Program-made: the position numbers and the translations under genes
Shown here: positions 34,701 through 41,972 of the stretch, piece by piece
How positions within the stretch are numbered: position 1 is the stretch's first letter
Layout: every line of letters starts with the position of its first letter
Assembly (NCBI GenBank): GCA_964483805.1
Contig: CAZADH010000004.1
Location: forward strand, 1-64,000
DNA length: 64,000 nt
Direction of reading: 5' to 3'
From: CAZADH01 sp964483805
Lineage (GTDB): Bacteria; Muiribacteriota; Ozemobacteria; Ozemobacterales; Ozemobacteraceae
Notes under the pieces: generated by a model
Seen by the model: only the letters and a program-made list of their open reading frames with translations
What the model was told of the DNA's origin: nothing
Databases searched by the model: none

Positions 34701-34907
34701 GCACTCGGCCAGAGCCCGGGGATTGACCGACTCGACCAGAGCCACCGCCTCGACGAGCTTCGCCGGGTCGGTGTTCGCTTTGGCCAGTTCGTCCCAACTC
34801 TCTTTGGTGAACAGCTTCTTCGAGCGCAGCAACACCGACAGCTTTTGCAGTTGTTCGGGTGCTTTGGGGAAATTCGGAAAGTTGGGGGAAAATTGATCAG
34901 GCTTCAC
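31767..34907 (-). CDS. PilB/GspE-type secretion ATPase fused to a histidine-kinase ATPase domain
   Basis: 1046 residues. Two MshEN-like N-terminal domains (about 30-145 and 170-300) are followed by the GspE/PilB motor: Walker A GPTGSGKTTT near 484-491, Asp and His boxes around TAEDPVEYNL and GHLVISTLHTND, and a zinc tetracysteine site CKSC...CEDC. After an Ala/Pro/Gly linker (about 740-865) comes a GHKL ATPase (about 905-1046): N box LDNLAVNALTAMPAGG, G1 FDSGCGISDERQ, G2 GRLGLGLAVVKRL. No DHp phospho-acceptor His box is clear. PilB powers type IV pilus extension; fusing it to a kinase-type ATPase is not a layout I know. The start is GTG 34907 with a weak ribosome site. Confidence 0.85.
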   Translation of the reverse strand: MKPDQFSPNFPNFPKAPEQLQKLSVLLRSKKLFTKESWDELAKANTDPAKLVEAVALVESVNPRALAECEAGVLDIPFVDLESAQIPSEVLKLIKLDVMEQQQIIPIQINGQELLVGMVNPQATDILKQLMSSSALAMRPAKILWEQLDRRLNQMKTAATKGAAPAPKKKKGPPRRLGDILIEMKVLDDAKLKEGLDYAKEQKLRLGAALVKKGLATNKQIGIALSRQFDIPFLDLDDSVVDPVISSLLPKKLCYEHILCPVKKEGDKMVLAMTDPTDIITIDHIQMMTGLKVAPVVSSELSIMSSLDKLYGESLDMISEKIGSDQQAADDAAFGDMSENDSAIIKLVNLVIVQAASTGTSDIHIEPFETELRVRFRKDGMMKLHMTPPKAAHPAIVSRIKIMSNLDIAETRLPQDGRIKMHLENRKLDLRVSTIPCVWGEKICMRLLDQGNLKVDLNQLGFEPHMLERFMEGVKSPNGIVLVTGPTGSGKTTTLYSALTLLNNPSVNIMTAEDPVEYNLVGINQVQCHPDIGLDFAAALRSFLRQDPNTIMIGEIRDYETATIAIKAAMTGHLVISTLHTNDAPATIARLLNMGIHPFMVTTSVRVVQAQRLVRKICKSCYTEYKATPDLLESLGINKTLLEKCRLEKEIDLNNVVLAKGAGCEDCDQSGYKGRQGIYEVLSMTSTFREIVENNASPEDLRRQALKDGMLSLRESGLYKLLSKRTTVDEVFRVTLEGGEGKGGKSSGAAPAAGAAKPTAGAPGTAAHGGAISGVVEVKGLQAVAAEVQAFRTALERLAGMPSGPATPGAATAGAPTPASGGLPALEAQALKSQLAEPLAQIQALSAATGAPDAAAQALPAIYSQGQKMQFNLDNLLRFLNPPQLTLKPTNLAAFVEQRLIARLKNLVLLARLLSSNNNLGKGLKITKNLPADIPPVAIDEAALQAVLDNLAVNALTAMPAGGELKIMLRLKPQAPDRVELVLFDSGCGISDERQKTLFTAGQTTESGRLGLGLAVVKRLTEAMRGQVSLRSKQGTNTLVMLEFPR

Positions 34908-34988
34908 GGGATTCGTCCAGTCGTGGAAGAACGCGGCCGACCGTCGAGGTCAAGCGGCCGGCGATGATGCAGGAATACGGTATTCGGG

Positions 34989-36563
34989 TCATTTCTTGGG
35001 TGCCGGCCGGGCAGGCTTGCTCTTGGAAACCGCAGATTTTTTGGGGTGCGCGGCAACGCGACGGGTGCCGGTCTTGCCGCTGTCGCGACAACCGGTGGTC
35101 GGTTTGCTTTTGGTCGCTGCGGATCCTGCCCCGGCGGTAAGGCCGGCCAAGGCGGTCTTCGCCATTTCATGAAACTCGTCGCGCAGGCCGAGCCCGAGCG
35201 CGCGTTGCAGGTGCTCGGCGGCTTTGCCGGGTTGAGCGGTGCGCAGCAGCATGCCCAGATGGTAATGGGCCGAGGCGAAGCCGGGGTTCAGTTTGATCGC
35301 TTCGGTCAGGGCCTTGCGGGCTGCACTCTGCTTGTCTTGTTGCATGAGGGCGAGAGCCAGTCGATGGTAGGCATCGGGGTAGTTGCCGTTGAGCTCGATG
35401 GCCGCCTGGTAGTGTTTTTCGGCCTCGGCCCACCGGGCCTGGTTGAAGTGAGAATTGCCGATGTTGATCTGGCCGGCGGCCAGGTCGAGTTCGAGGACGG
35501 CGACCTTCTTGATTTCGGCAAGAGCCTCTTCGAGGTAGCCTTCGCGCCGGAACGCCTGATAGGCGTGAAAATCGGGCGTGGCGGCCTTGCCCTTGCGTGC
35601 GACCAGTTCCTGAAAGTGGTACAGCGCTTCGATCAGATTGCCCTCGAGTTCGTGGAGCATGCCCAGATAGAACCAGGCGGCCAGCAGGTCTTGATTGACC
35701 GACAGGGCCTCTTTCAATTGCTCGCGCGCCTCGGCAAAATGGCCGCGGAACAACAAGGCCTTGCCCAGGTTGACGCGCAGGTCGGGCCAAGTCGGGTGCC
35801 GCTGCACCTCGCTGCGGAGATTGGCGATCTCGTTGTCGAGTTCGCGCCGCCGGATCAGCAACTTCTCTTTGTTTTTTGTGGCCACGGCAAACCGGGGGTG
35901 GTCGCGCAGCAGGTCGTCGAACAGGCCCAGCGCCCGGTCTAACTGGTTGCCCTGCATGCACAACACCGCGAGGTTGTTGAGAATGCGGGGATTCTTCGGT
36001 TCGAGTTCGCGGGCTCTTTCGATGCAGGCTGCGGCGGCCACCAATTGCCCGCGGGCCGACAAAACATTGCCGAGGTTGTTGTGGACCTGGGCGGAACCCG
36101 GATTGAGGGTGACCGCACGTCGCAGGGTCGTCTCGGCCTCGGCCAGGCGGCCGCACCGTCGCAGAACATTGCCCTTCAATAACAACAGGGGCAAGCTGTC
36201 GGGCACTGTCGTCTCGGCTTCTGCAATACGTTGTATTGCTTCCTGCAGCTTCTCCTGCGTGAGCAGTCGGCTGATTTCGGCGATGAACGAAGGTGCCTCG
36301 GCGATGCGCAACGATTCGGCTCGCTCATGGGTCTCGCGGTCGAACTGGGACTCCATGAACGAGGCCAGTTGGCCGGTGACTTCATTGACCTTGCGCGTAC
36401 AGACCTCGAGGTAGAAGTCGATGCCGGGGAGGGTGGGGGCGAGTTGCCGGGCGGCGATGAACTCTTGCAGCGCATCGAGATAAAACTCGCCACGGTAGTA
36501 CCCCAAACCCTGCTCGAAATGCTCCCGGGCCGAAGCGAGATCGTGGGTATCGCTGCTGCTCAT
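34989..36563 (-). CDS. TPR-repeat protein with basic tail
   Basis: 524 residues, no signal peptide. At least eight tetratricopeptide repeats cover about residues 10-460, for example SAQVHNNLGNVLSARGQLVA, PRILNNLAVLCMQGNQLDRA and PDAYHRLALALMQQDKQSAA. The last 50 residues are Lys/Arg/Ser/Pro-rich and probably disordered. TPR proteins scaffold complexes. It lies 81 bp upstream of the PilB-kinase gene, so assembly or regulation of that machine is a reasonable inference. Its promoter abuts that of the divergent Clp gene. The gene contains the best palindrome in the window at 36223-36239. Confidence 0.85.
   Translation of the reverse strand: MSSSDTHDLASAREHFEQGLGYYRGEFYLDALQEFIAARQLAPTLPGIDFYLEVCTRKVNEVTGQLASFMESQFDRETHERAESLRIAEAPSFIAEISRLLTQEKLQEAIQRIAEAETTVPDSLPLLLLKGNVLRRCGRLAEAETTLRRAVTLNPGSAQVHNNLGNVLSARGQLVAAAACIERARELEPKNPRILNNLAVLCMQGNQLDRALGLFDDLLRDHPRFAVATKNKEKLLIRRRELDNEIANLRSEVQRHPTWPDLRVNLGKALLFRGHFAEAREQLKEALSVNQDLLAAWFYLGMLHELEGNLIEALYHFQELVARKGKAATPDFHAYQAFRREGYLEEALAEIKKVAVLELDLAAGQINIGNSHFNQARWAEAEKHYQAAIELNGNYPDAYHRLALALMQQDKQSAARKALTEAIKLNPGFASAHYHLGMLLRTAQPGKAAEHLQRALGLGLRDEFHEMAKTALAGLTAGAGSAATKSKPTTGCRDSGKTGTRRVAAHPKKSAVSKSKPARPAPKK
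36226..36236. repeat. ATAC-NNN-GTAT palindrome, site 8 (longest)
   Basis: Perfect site that extends to a 17-bp palindrome GCAATAC-GTT-GTATTGC (36223-36239) inside the TPR gene. Coding strand codons gca ata caa cgt att gca (A-I-Q-R-I-A), with the rare ATA; the motif starts at codon position 1. Confidence 0.8.
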
Positions 36564-36592
36564 GCAGTTTCAGACCTTCCGCCGGTAGGGTG

Positions 36593-36621
36593 TTGTCATG
36601 CCCAAGGGATGATGATATAGT
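36593..36621 (+). promoter_or_regulatory. promoter of the Clp ATPase gene
   Basis: TTGTCA (36593-36598), 17-bp spacer, TATAGT (36616-36621), leader about 60 bases. Confidence 0.6.
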
Positions 36622-36651
36622 AGTCTATCCATAGCGCTCCTGCGTTGTCAA
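36622..36651 (-). promoter_or_regulatory. promoter of the TPR gene, abutting the Clp promoter
   Basis: Minus-strand TTGACA (36651-36646), 18-bp spacer, TAGACT (36627-36622). Its -10 directly abuts the Clp -10, so the two polymerases should compete. Confidence 0.6.
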
Positions 36652-36687
36652 ACATCATGGTGTGTGAACCTCCGGAGGTGACGACCC

Positions 36688-38151
36688 GTGGACTCGACGT
36701 CCGGCATCAAGATGAAGTTCTGTGAGTCTCTCGATCGGTTTGTGGCCATCCGTGCCTTCACGCCCGAGCAGAAGCAGCAACTTTTCAAGAACGTTAAGAT
36801 CACCGACAAGAAGTCGTACAAACGGCTGATCATCAATGCGTCGGTGGTCAATTATCTCGACGAGATTGCGCCGCTCGTGTTCGGCAACAACGAGTATCCG
36901 TTGTTGGGCGAAATCATCGAGCAGGAACTCTACAACCTGTGCATCAAGGTCAACCCGTCGCTCGACATCAAAGATGTGACGATCCAGGTCGACGAGCAGG
37001 CCTCTCAGGGTGGCGCCATCCCCATTCTTGCTGCGGGCAAAGGTGGCGACGACGAGGCGAAAGCCAAGCACCAGCGGTTCCTCGAAATGGAATCCTATCT
37101 CAAGAAGCGCATCGTCGGCCAAGACGAAGCGGTCGTGGCGGTGTCGCAAGCGCTGCGCAAAGCGAAAGTCGGTCTGAAGAATCCGAAGCGTCCGATCGGC
37201 AGTTTCGTGTTCGTGGGCCAGACCGGCGTCGGCAAGACCGAGCTGGCGAAGGCGTTGACCGAGTTTCTCACCGGCAACGAGACCGACATGGTGCGCATCG
37301 ATTGCTCTGAATATGCGATGAGCCACGAGTACGCCAAGCTCATTGGTGCCCCTCCCGGTTATATTGGTCACAACGAGGGCGGCTACCTGACCGAGGCGGT
37401 GAAGAACAAGCCACACACGGTGGTCATCTTCGATGAGGTCGAGAAGGCGCACGAGAAGGTGCACAACCTGTTGTTGCAACTGCTCGACGAGGGCATTCTC
37501 ACCGACAGCAAGGGCGAAACGGTGTCGTTCCGCGAGACCTGCATCATCCTGACGACCAACATCGGTGTCAGCGAAATCATGTCCGAAGAGATCAAGCCGG
37601 GGTTCCGTGCCCCTGAAGTCAAGACGTCCCCCGACAAACCGAAAGAGAAGCTCAGTGAACTTTCGCATGAGCAGAAGAGCAAGATTACGCGTAAGACGCT
37701 CGAGAAGAAGTTTCCGCCCGAGTTTCTCAACCGCATCGACGAGATCGTCGTGTTCCGTGCCCTGACGAAAGACGACAACCTCAAAATTCTCGAAATCCTC
37801 GTCAACGAGGTGTCGGCGCGTGTCGCCAATCTCGACATGGGCATCGAGTTCACGCCCGAGGTCAAGACCTTGCTGGTTGACAAGGGCACCGATGTCAAAT
37901 ATGGGGCGCGACCGCTGAAGCGCACGTTGCATCGCTACATCGAGAACCCGCTCGCTGAGCAGATTCTCAAAGGTGAGAAGTTCAAGAAGGGCGACCTGAT
38001 CACCGCCGTTTCGGGCAAAGACGGCGATGGCGAACTCACCGTCGAGTTCAACGTGACGGGCACGGTTCCGATCAAAGAACCGGCTGCCAAAGAGCCGCCG
38101 ACGCCAGCCCCCGATAAAGAGAAGTCCGAAAAAGAAAAAAGCAAGAAGTAG
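36688..38151 (+). CDS. single-ring Clp/Hsp100 AAA+ ATPase (ClpB/ClpC D2-like)
   Basis: 487 residues. One AAA+ module of the Clp D2 type: Walker A GQTGVGKT (about 177-184), pore loop region GAPPGYIGH, Walker B VVIFDEVEKAH (about 243-253), sensor 1 TTN (about 289), Arg finger in FLNRIDE (about 347), and the D2-small domain with sensor 2 GARPLKR (about 406). The first ~125 residues are unlike ClpN or a D1 ring, and the charged tail is K/E/P-rich. ClpB, ClpC and ClpA normally carry two rings, so this is either a short form or a specialised unfoldase. No ClpP-binding loop (LGF/IGF) is obvious. GTG 36688 follows GGAGGTG by 7 bases. The minus-strand PBP gene faces it. Confidence 0.85.
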   Translation: MDSTSGIKMKFCESLDRFVAIRAFTPEQKQQLFKNVKITDKKSYKRLIINASVVNYLDEIAPLVFGNNEYPLLGEIIEQELYNLCIKVNPSLDIKDVTIQVDEQASQGGAIPILAAGKGGDDEAKAKHQRFLEMESYLKKRIVGQDEAVVAVSQALRKAKVGLKNPKRPIGSFVFVGQTGVGKTELAKALTEFLTGNETDMVRIDCSEYAMSHEYAKLIGAPPGYIGHNEGGYLTEAVKNKPHTVVIFDEVEKAHEKVHNLLLQLLDEGILTDSKGETVSFRETCIILTTNIGVSEIMSEEIKPGFRAPEVKTSPDKPKEKLSELSHEQKSKITRKTLEKKFPPEFLNRIDEIVVFRALTKDDNLKILEILVNEVSARVANLDMGIEFTPEVKTLLVDKGTDVKYGARPLKRTLHRYIENPLAEQILKGEKFKKGDLITAVSGKDGDGELTVEFNVTGTVPIKEPAAKEPPTPAPDKEKSEKEKSKK

Positions 38152-38180
38152 CCCGTTTTCGAACTGCCCAACGAAGCAAA

Positions 38181-38205
38181 AACCCCGCCGGATTCCGGCG
38201 GGGTT
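38181..38205. terminator. bidirectional terminator between Clp and PBP genes
   Basis: AACCCCGCCGG/CCGGCGGGGTT, 11-bp stem with 3-base loop. On the minus strand it is followed by TTTTTGC, so it is best for the PBP operon; on the plus strand only GCTGGTTT follows. Confidence 0.8.
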
Positions 38206-38232
38206 GCTGGTTTCCGGGCCGCCCGGAACCGA

Positions 38233-39957
38233 TCAGCGGCTTGCTTGTTGCACGGGCTGCGTGTCCCGGCGGCCAAAGGTGACGAACAGTTCGTGGGCGA
38301 ACCGGCCCGCCAGGGTTGCGGCCTTGAGACCGCCCGAGCCGCTCTGACCCACCAACGTCACAATCGTCAGGTCGCGGCCGGCTGCTTTGGTGAAGCCGCC
38401 GAACCAGGTGAAGAAATACTTGGGGTCGATGCCGGTGAGGGTGCCGGTCTTGCCGCCGCTGAGGTTGGCCAGGTCCGGGCAATCGGAAAACGCGTTGAAG
38501 CCGCGGCGGCCCGTGCCGTGTGTCGTGGTCGTCATCATCATCTGATAGACCGCCTGGGCGGTGTCATGCCGGATCGGTTGGCTCAGCGTGAACGGTTTGC
38601 GGGTGAACACGACATTGCCATTGCGCAGGACCTTCTCGACGAGGTAGGGCTTCTGCATCTTGCCCCGATTGAGAATCGTCGAGACGATCGAGGCCACGTG
38701 GACCGGGCTGATGCGCAGGGTTCGCTCGAGACCGCACGAAACCCGGCCGAGACCGCCGGCATCGCCGGGGATCTGCAGACTCGATTGGGCGACCGGCAGA
38801 TCGAAGAAAAACGGGCGATTGAATCCGAACGCCTTGCAATACTGGACCATCGAGGTTGCGCCGACGAGATTGCCGATCTTGCTGAAGATCGTGTTGTGGG
38901 ACATGGCGAAAGCGCGCCAGAACTCGAGCGTCGTGCGCCGACCGACGTGGATGTTGCTCTGAACGCCGACCTGACGGCGCTCCAGTGCGGCGGCGGCCGT
39001 GATGATCTTCATGAGCGATGCGGGCGGAAAGACGCTCTTGAGTGCCCAGTTGTCCTGGCGATAGGCGGTCGAAAGAACCGACAGCGTCGACTGGCCGTCG
39101 AACGAGGCCATGGCCAGAATTGCTCCCGACAAAGGGTCCTGCACGATGCCGACACCAAGGCGACAGGAACCTTGGGTGAACAGCTTCTCGACGCGACGTT
39201 GCAGGGCAGGGCGAAGCGTCAGTACCACCTTGGTGCAGGCGTCCATGTGCACGACGTAGCGATCGAGGGCGGCATCGTACTCCCAGGGTTTGCTGCCGAT
39301 TTCGCGAATCAGCGATGGTATTGACAATGTAGTTACATCATTGTTCGATTGGATCGGCGTCGGCGGTGTCAACGCGCCGGTGGATCCCTGGGCGGTGCCG
39401 TTGCCGGTGGCGGCCGGAGCCATGCCCGTGGCCGGGGTGATGGCCAGACCTGCCGGGCGAACGCCCGAGACCGACAACTCTCCGCCCAGTTGGCCCATGA
39501 CACCGACCGCGCCGCCGGCGGCGGGCGCGACGCGTTCCGCGCTGACCGTGGCCGAGCCCGTCGAAATCAGGGTGCCGGCAAAGCCCGGGGTTGGCCGGGT
39601 CATGGGGTGCACGGTGCGCACCTTCGGAGTCGCCGGGCCGATTGCCTGGATGGCCTCGGCCGACGCGAACAGCGACTGACCGTCGGCGTTGCTGACGATC
39701 TGGACGAGCCGGTCGATCACCGGCAGTTGCACGGCGAACCCCATAAACAGCAGATAGCCGGCAATCGCCAGCAGGTGGCGGCCTTTGATCAGCCGGGTTG
39801 CCGGCGTGCTTGCGTTGGTGCCGGGGACCGGTCGGGCCGGGGCGGTTCGCGACAGGGTTTGCGTCGCCGTGCGTCCGGTTCGCCGCGCCTGGGGAGCGGC
39901 CACGACGGGCTTTCTCTTGAGGTCGATGAAACTCGGTTTGCGGTTAGTTGGATTCAA
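38233..39957 (-). CDS. penicillin-binding transpeptidase with long N-terminal region
   Basis: 574 residues. A basic N-terminus (1-58), one membrane helix (about 62-82), a low-complexity Ala/Pro/Gly linker to about 200, then the transpeptidase domain with all three active-site motifs: Ser-x-x-Lys in PPASLMKI (about 318), SHN in FAMSHNTIF (about 355), and KTG in SGGKTGTLTG (about 518). It is a monofunctional D,D-transpeptidase cross-linking peptidoglycan, and lacks the glycosyltransferase and PBP dimerisation domains of classical class A and B enzymes. The start is TTG 39957, with AGGTGG 6 bases upstream. The LysM gene lies 43 bp upstream in the same orientation, so the two likely act together at the wall. 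A terminator follows. Confidence 0.85.
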   Translation of the reverse strand: MNPTNRKPSFIDLKRKPVVAAPQARRTGRTATQTLSRTAPARPVPGTNASTPATRLIKGRHLLAIAGYLLFMGFAVQLPVIDRLVQIVSNADGQSLFASAEAIQAIGPATPKVRTVHPMTRPTPGFAGTLISTGSATVSAERVAPAAGGAVGVMGQLGGELSVSGVRPAGLAITPATGMAPAATGNGTAQGSTGALTPPTPIQSNNDVTTLSIPSLIREIGSKPWEYDAALDRYVVHMDACTKVVLTLRPALQRRVEKLFTQGSCRLGVGIVQDPLSGAILAMASFDGQSTLSVLSTAYRQDNWALKSVFPPASLMKIITAAAALERRQVGVQSNIHVGRRTTLEFWRAFAMSHNTIFSKIGNLVGATSMVQYCKAFGFNRPFFFDLPVAQSSLQIPGDAGGLGRVSCGLERTLRISPVHVASIVSTILNRGKMQKPYLVEKVLRNGNVVFTRKPFTLSQPIRHDTAQAVYQMMMTTTTHGTGRRGFNAFSDCPDLANLSGGKTGTLTGIDPKYFFTWFGGFTKAAGRDLTIVTLVGQSGSGGLKAATLAGRFAHELFVTFGRRDTQPVQQASR

Positions 39958-40000
39958 GGCTGGCCACCTGGTCAGTGGGATTTTTCGCGGCAGCGCATGG

Positions 40001-40573
40001 TCATGCGCCCGAACTTTTCATGCCCTTGCGGGGCAGGCGAAGCGTCTGGCCGACGTGGAGTCCGCGCTCGCTCTGCAAACGATTGATGCGGACGAGGGGA
40101 ACCACCATGTGAGTCGATCCGTAAAACCGACGGGAAATTGACTGAAGCGTATCTCCAGGGCGCACCGTGTAATCGTGAAATCGGCTCCCGGTGGGCGTTG
40201 CGCTGGCAAAGGTGTTGGGTCCGGCCTGGGTGGCGGTGGTGGTCGGCTGGACGGGGGTCTTTTCAACCAGGGTCGCCACGGGCGGTGTCAGATCGAGTTT
40301 CGCCGGGGCCAGTCCGGGCACCGGGGTCGGGTGTCCACCGATCGCAACTGTCCGGAGTCCCGATGGTGCTCGACCGTTCAGGATGGCATCGATGTGGCCA
40401 ACCAGGACAGGGGCCGCAACCCGGCTGCCGGTTCCCGCGTTCAGTTCGCGCGGGCCGATGTCGCCGTGGATGGTGAAGGCGAAAACGACCTGCAATAGGA
40501 ACAGACCCATGAGGAAGAACAGGAACAGGCCCTTGTGTCCTTGGGCGCTTCCTCCTGGATTGACGACGGCCAT
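40001..40573 (-). CDS. membrane-anchored LysM protein
   Basis: 190 residues. An N-terminal membrane helix (about 14-36) is followed by a Pro/Thr/Ala linker and a LysM domain near the C-terminus: DYTVRPGDTLQSISRRFYGS and LQSERGLHVGQTLRLPRKG. LysM binds N-acetylglucosamine polymers, so it should tether to peptidoglycan. AAGGAGGT precedes the ATG. It is the first gene of a two-gene unit with the PBP and probably recruits or positions it. Confidence 0.85.
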   Translation of the reverse strand: MAVVNPGGSAQGHKGLFLFFLMGLFLLQVVFAFTIHGDIGPRELNAGTGSRVAAPVLVGHIDAILNGRAPSGLRTVAIGGHPTPVPGLAPAKLDLTPPVATLVEKTPVQPTTTATQAGPNTFASATPTGSRFHDYTVRPGDTLQSISRRFYGSTHMVVPLVRINRLQSERGLHVGQTLRLPRKGMKSSGA

Positions 40574-40701
40574 AGGGGCTACCTCCTTGTGTGCTACTAA
40601 CCCCTATCGGCAATTCCGCGGCCGGCATCAAGACCGAGAAAACGGAATGTGCATCGACCGCGCTTCACCGCGGTGAATCAGACCACCGCGGGCGGTGGCC
40701 T

Positions 40702-41811
40702 TCAGGAAGGCTGGTTTGGTCTGTCACCGGCGGGCGGTGTGGCGGCCGGCCGTGCATCGGCGACCGGCGCGGTGTCGGCGCCCGGCGTCGTCACCGGGTT
40801 TTCGCCCTCGGTTTCGCTCGGGGCTTCTTCGACGGCCGCGTTCAGTTGGGTCATCGAGATGTTCTCGTAAGTCATGATCCCGAGGCCGACCATGAGAACG
40901 TAGAGATAGCCAAACGAGTGCGAGAACAGCGCGTATCCGCCGGCCACCGTCGTATCGACTTTGAAGACACCATGCACGACTTGCAGGCAGCACCATTCGT
41001 AGACCCCGACCATGCCGGGGGCACCGGGGATCATGGCGCCGAGCGCGAGGAAGGTGATCACGAGAACGCCATCCGGGACCGACAGGGCGGCAATGCTGGG
41101 ATGCCCGAACGCCTTGAACCCGATGTAGGTCGAGACCGCCGACATACCCCACGCGGCGAGCGACAGGGTCAGTGCCTTGGCGAACGGACCCGGGTTGCGC
41201 ATCAGGTCGAGGCCGCCGGTGAATGAGTCGAACAGGGCCTGCAGCCGGTCGTGAAGAGTGACGGAGAAAGGTCGAATGACAGCGCCAACCAACCGGTCGA
41301 ACCATGTTTTGCGGTAGACGAGCAGGATGAGCGACAACAGGACCACGGCGTAGAAGACGAGCGCCGTCCAGCCCGCGGCACGAATCACGCCCGGCAGTTC
41401 AAACCAGATGAGGCAGAACCCGAGCATCGTCAGCACGGCGACGCCGTCGAGAAAGCGCTCGATGACGACGGAACCGAAGGCCGCCGAGATGCGCACCTGA
41501 CCCTTGCGGCCAAGGTAGTAACACCGCACGACCTCGCCGGCGCGCGCGGGCAACACATTGTTGGCGAGGTAACCCAACAGCATGCCTGCGTAGAGGTACC
41601 AGAAACCGACGGGGCGCCCGACCAGAATGACCTGCCAGCGCCAGACGCGCAGCAACTGTTCGATGGTGATCGAGAGCAGAAGAACCGGAACGAGCCAGAA
41701 CTGGAACGAGGTCAGGGTGGCCGGCAGTTTGGCAAACTCCACCTGACGCAGGGCCAGGTAGAGAAACACGAGACCGATCAGCAGGCCGAGAATCTTCTTG
41801 AGGTGCCGCAT
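40702..41811 (-). CDS. UPF0104/lysylphosphatidylglycerol synthase-like membrane protein
   Basis: 369 residues with about eight helices and a low-complexity Ala/Pro tail of about 45 residues. The family signature NNVLPARAGEVVRCYYLGRK with the following VVIERFLDG matches UPF0104 and the membrane part of MprF, and GAMIPGAPGMVGVYEW matches the late helices. In MprF this part flips lysyl-lipid; many stand-alone relatives are of unknown function, including glycolipid and cell-wall roles. The lysyl-transfer domain is absent. It diverges from the TPR gene at 41973. Confidence 0.8.
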   Translation of the reverse strand: MRHLKKILGLLIGLVFLYLALRQVEFAKLPATLTSFQFWLVPVLLLSITIEQLLRVWRWQVILVGRPVGFWYLYAGMLLGYLANNVLPARAGEVVRCYYLGRKGQVRISAAFGSVVIERFLDGVAVLTMLGFCLIWFELPGVIRAAGWTALVFYAVVLLSLILLVYRKTWFDRLVGAVIRPFSVTLHDRLQALFDSFTGGLDLMRNPGPFAKALTLSLAAWGMSAVSTYIGFKAFGHPSIAALSVPDGVLVITFLALGAMIPGAPGMVGVYEWCCLQVVHGVFKVDTTVAGGYALFSHSFGYLYVLMVGLGIMTYENISMTQLNAAVEEAPSETEGENPVTTPGADTAPVADARPAATPPAGDRPNQPS

Positions 41812-41972
41812 GCCGGGTCATGGTAGCACACGGCCTCGTTTCACTCAATGAATCAGACTGGACGGCCGGCCCGGCAATACGTAAGATGGAGGGCAGTACC
41901 CTGCCGTGGCTGCTGGTCGGAGCGCGGCGCGTCATCGTTGATGATACTCACTGGTCGGGGAGAAAGCGGCAG

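Noticed and set aside
34960..34990. GAATACGGTATTC near the TPR gene end as a motif copy
   Set aside because: The spacer is one base, not three; it may be related but was left out of the count.
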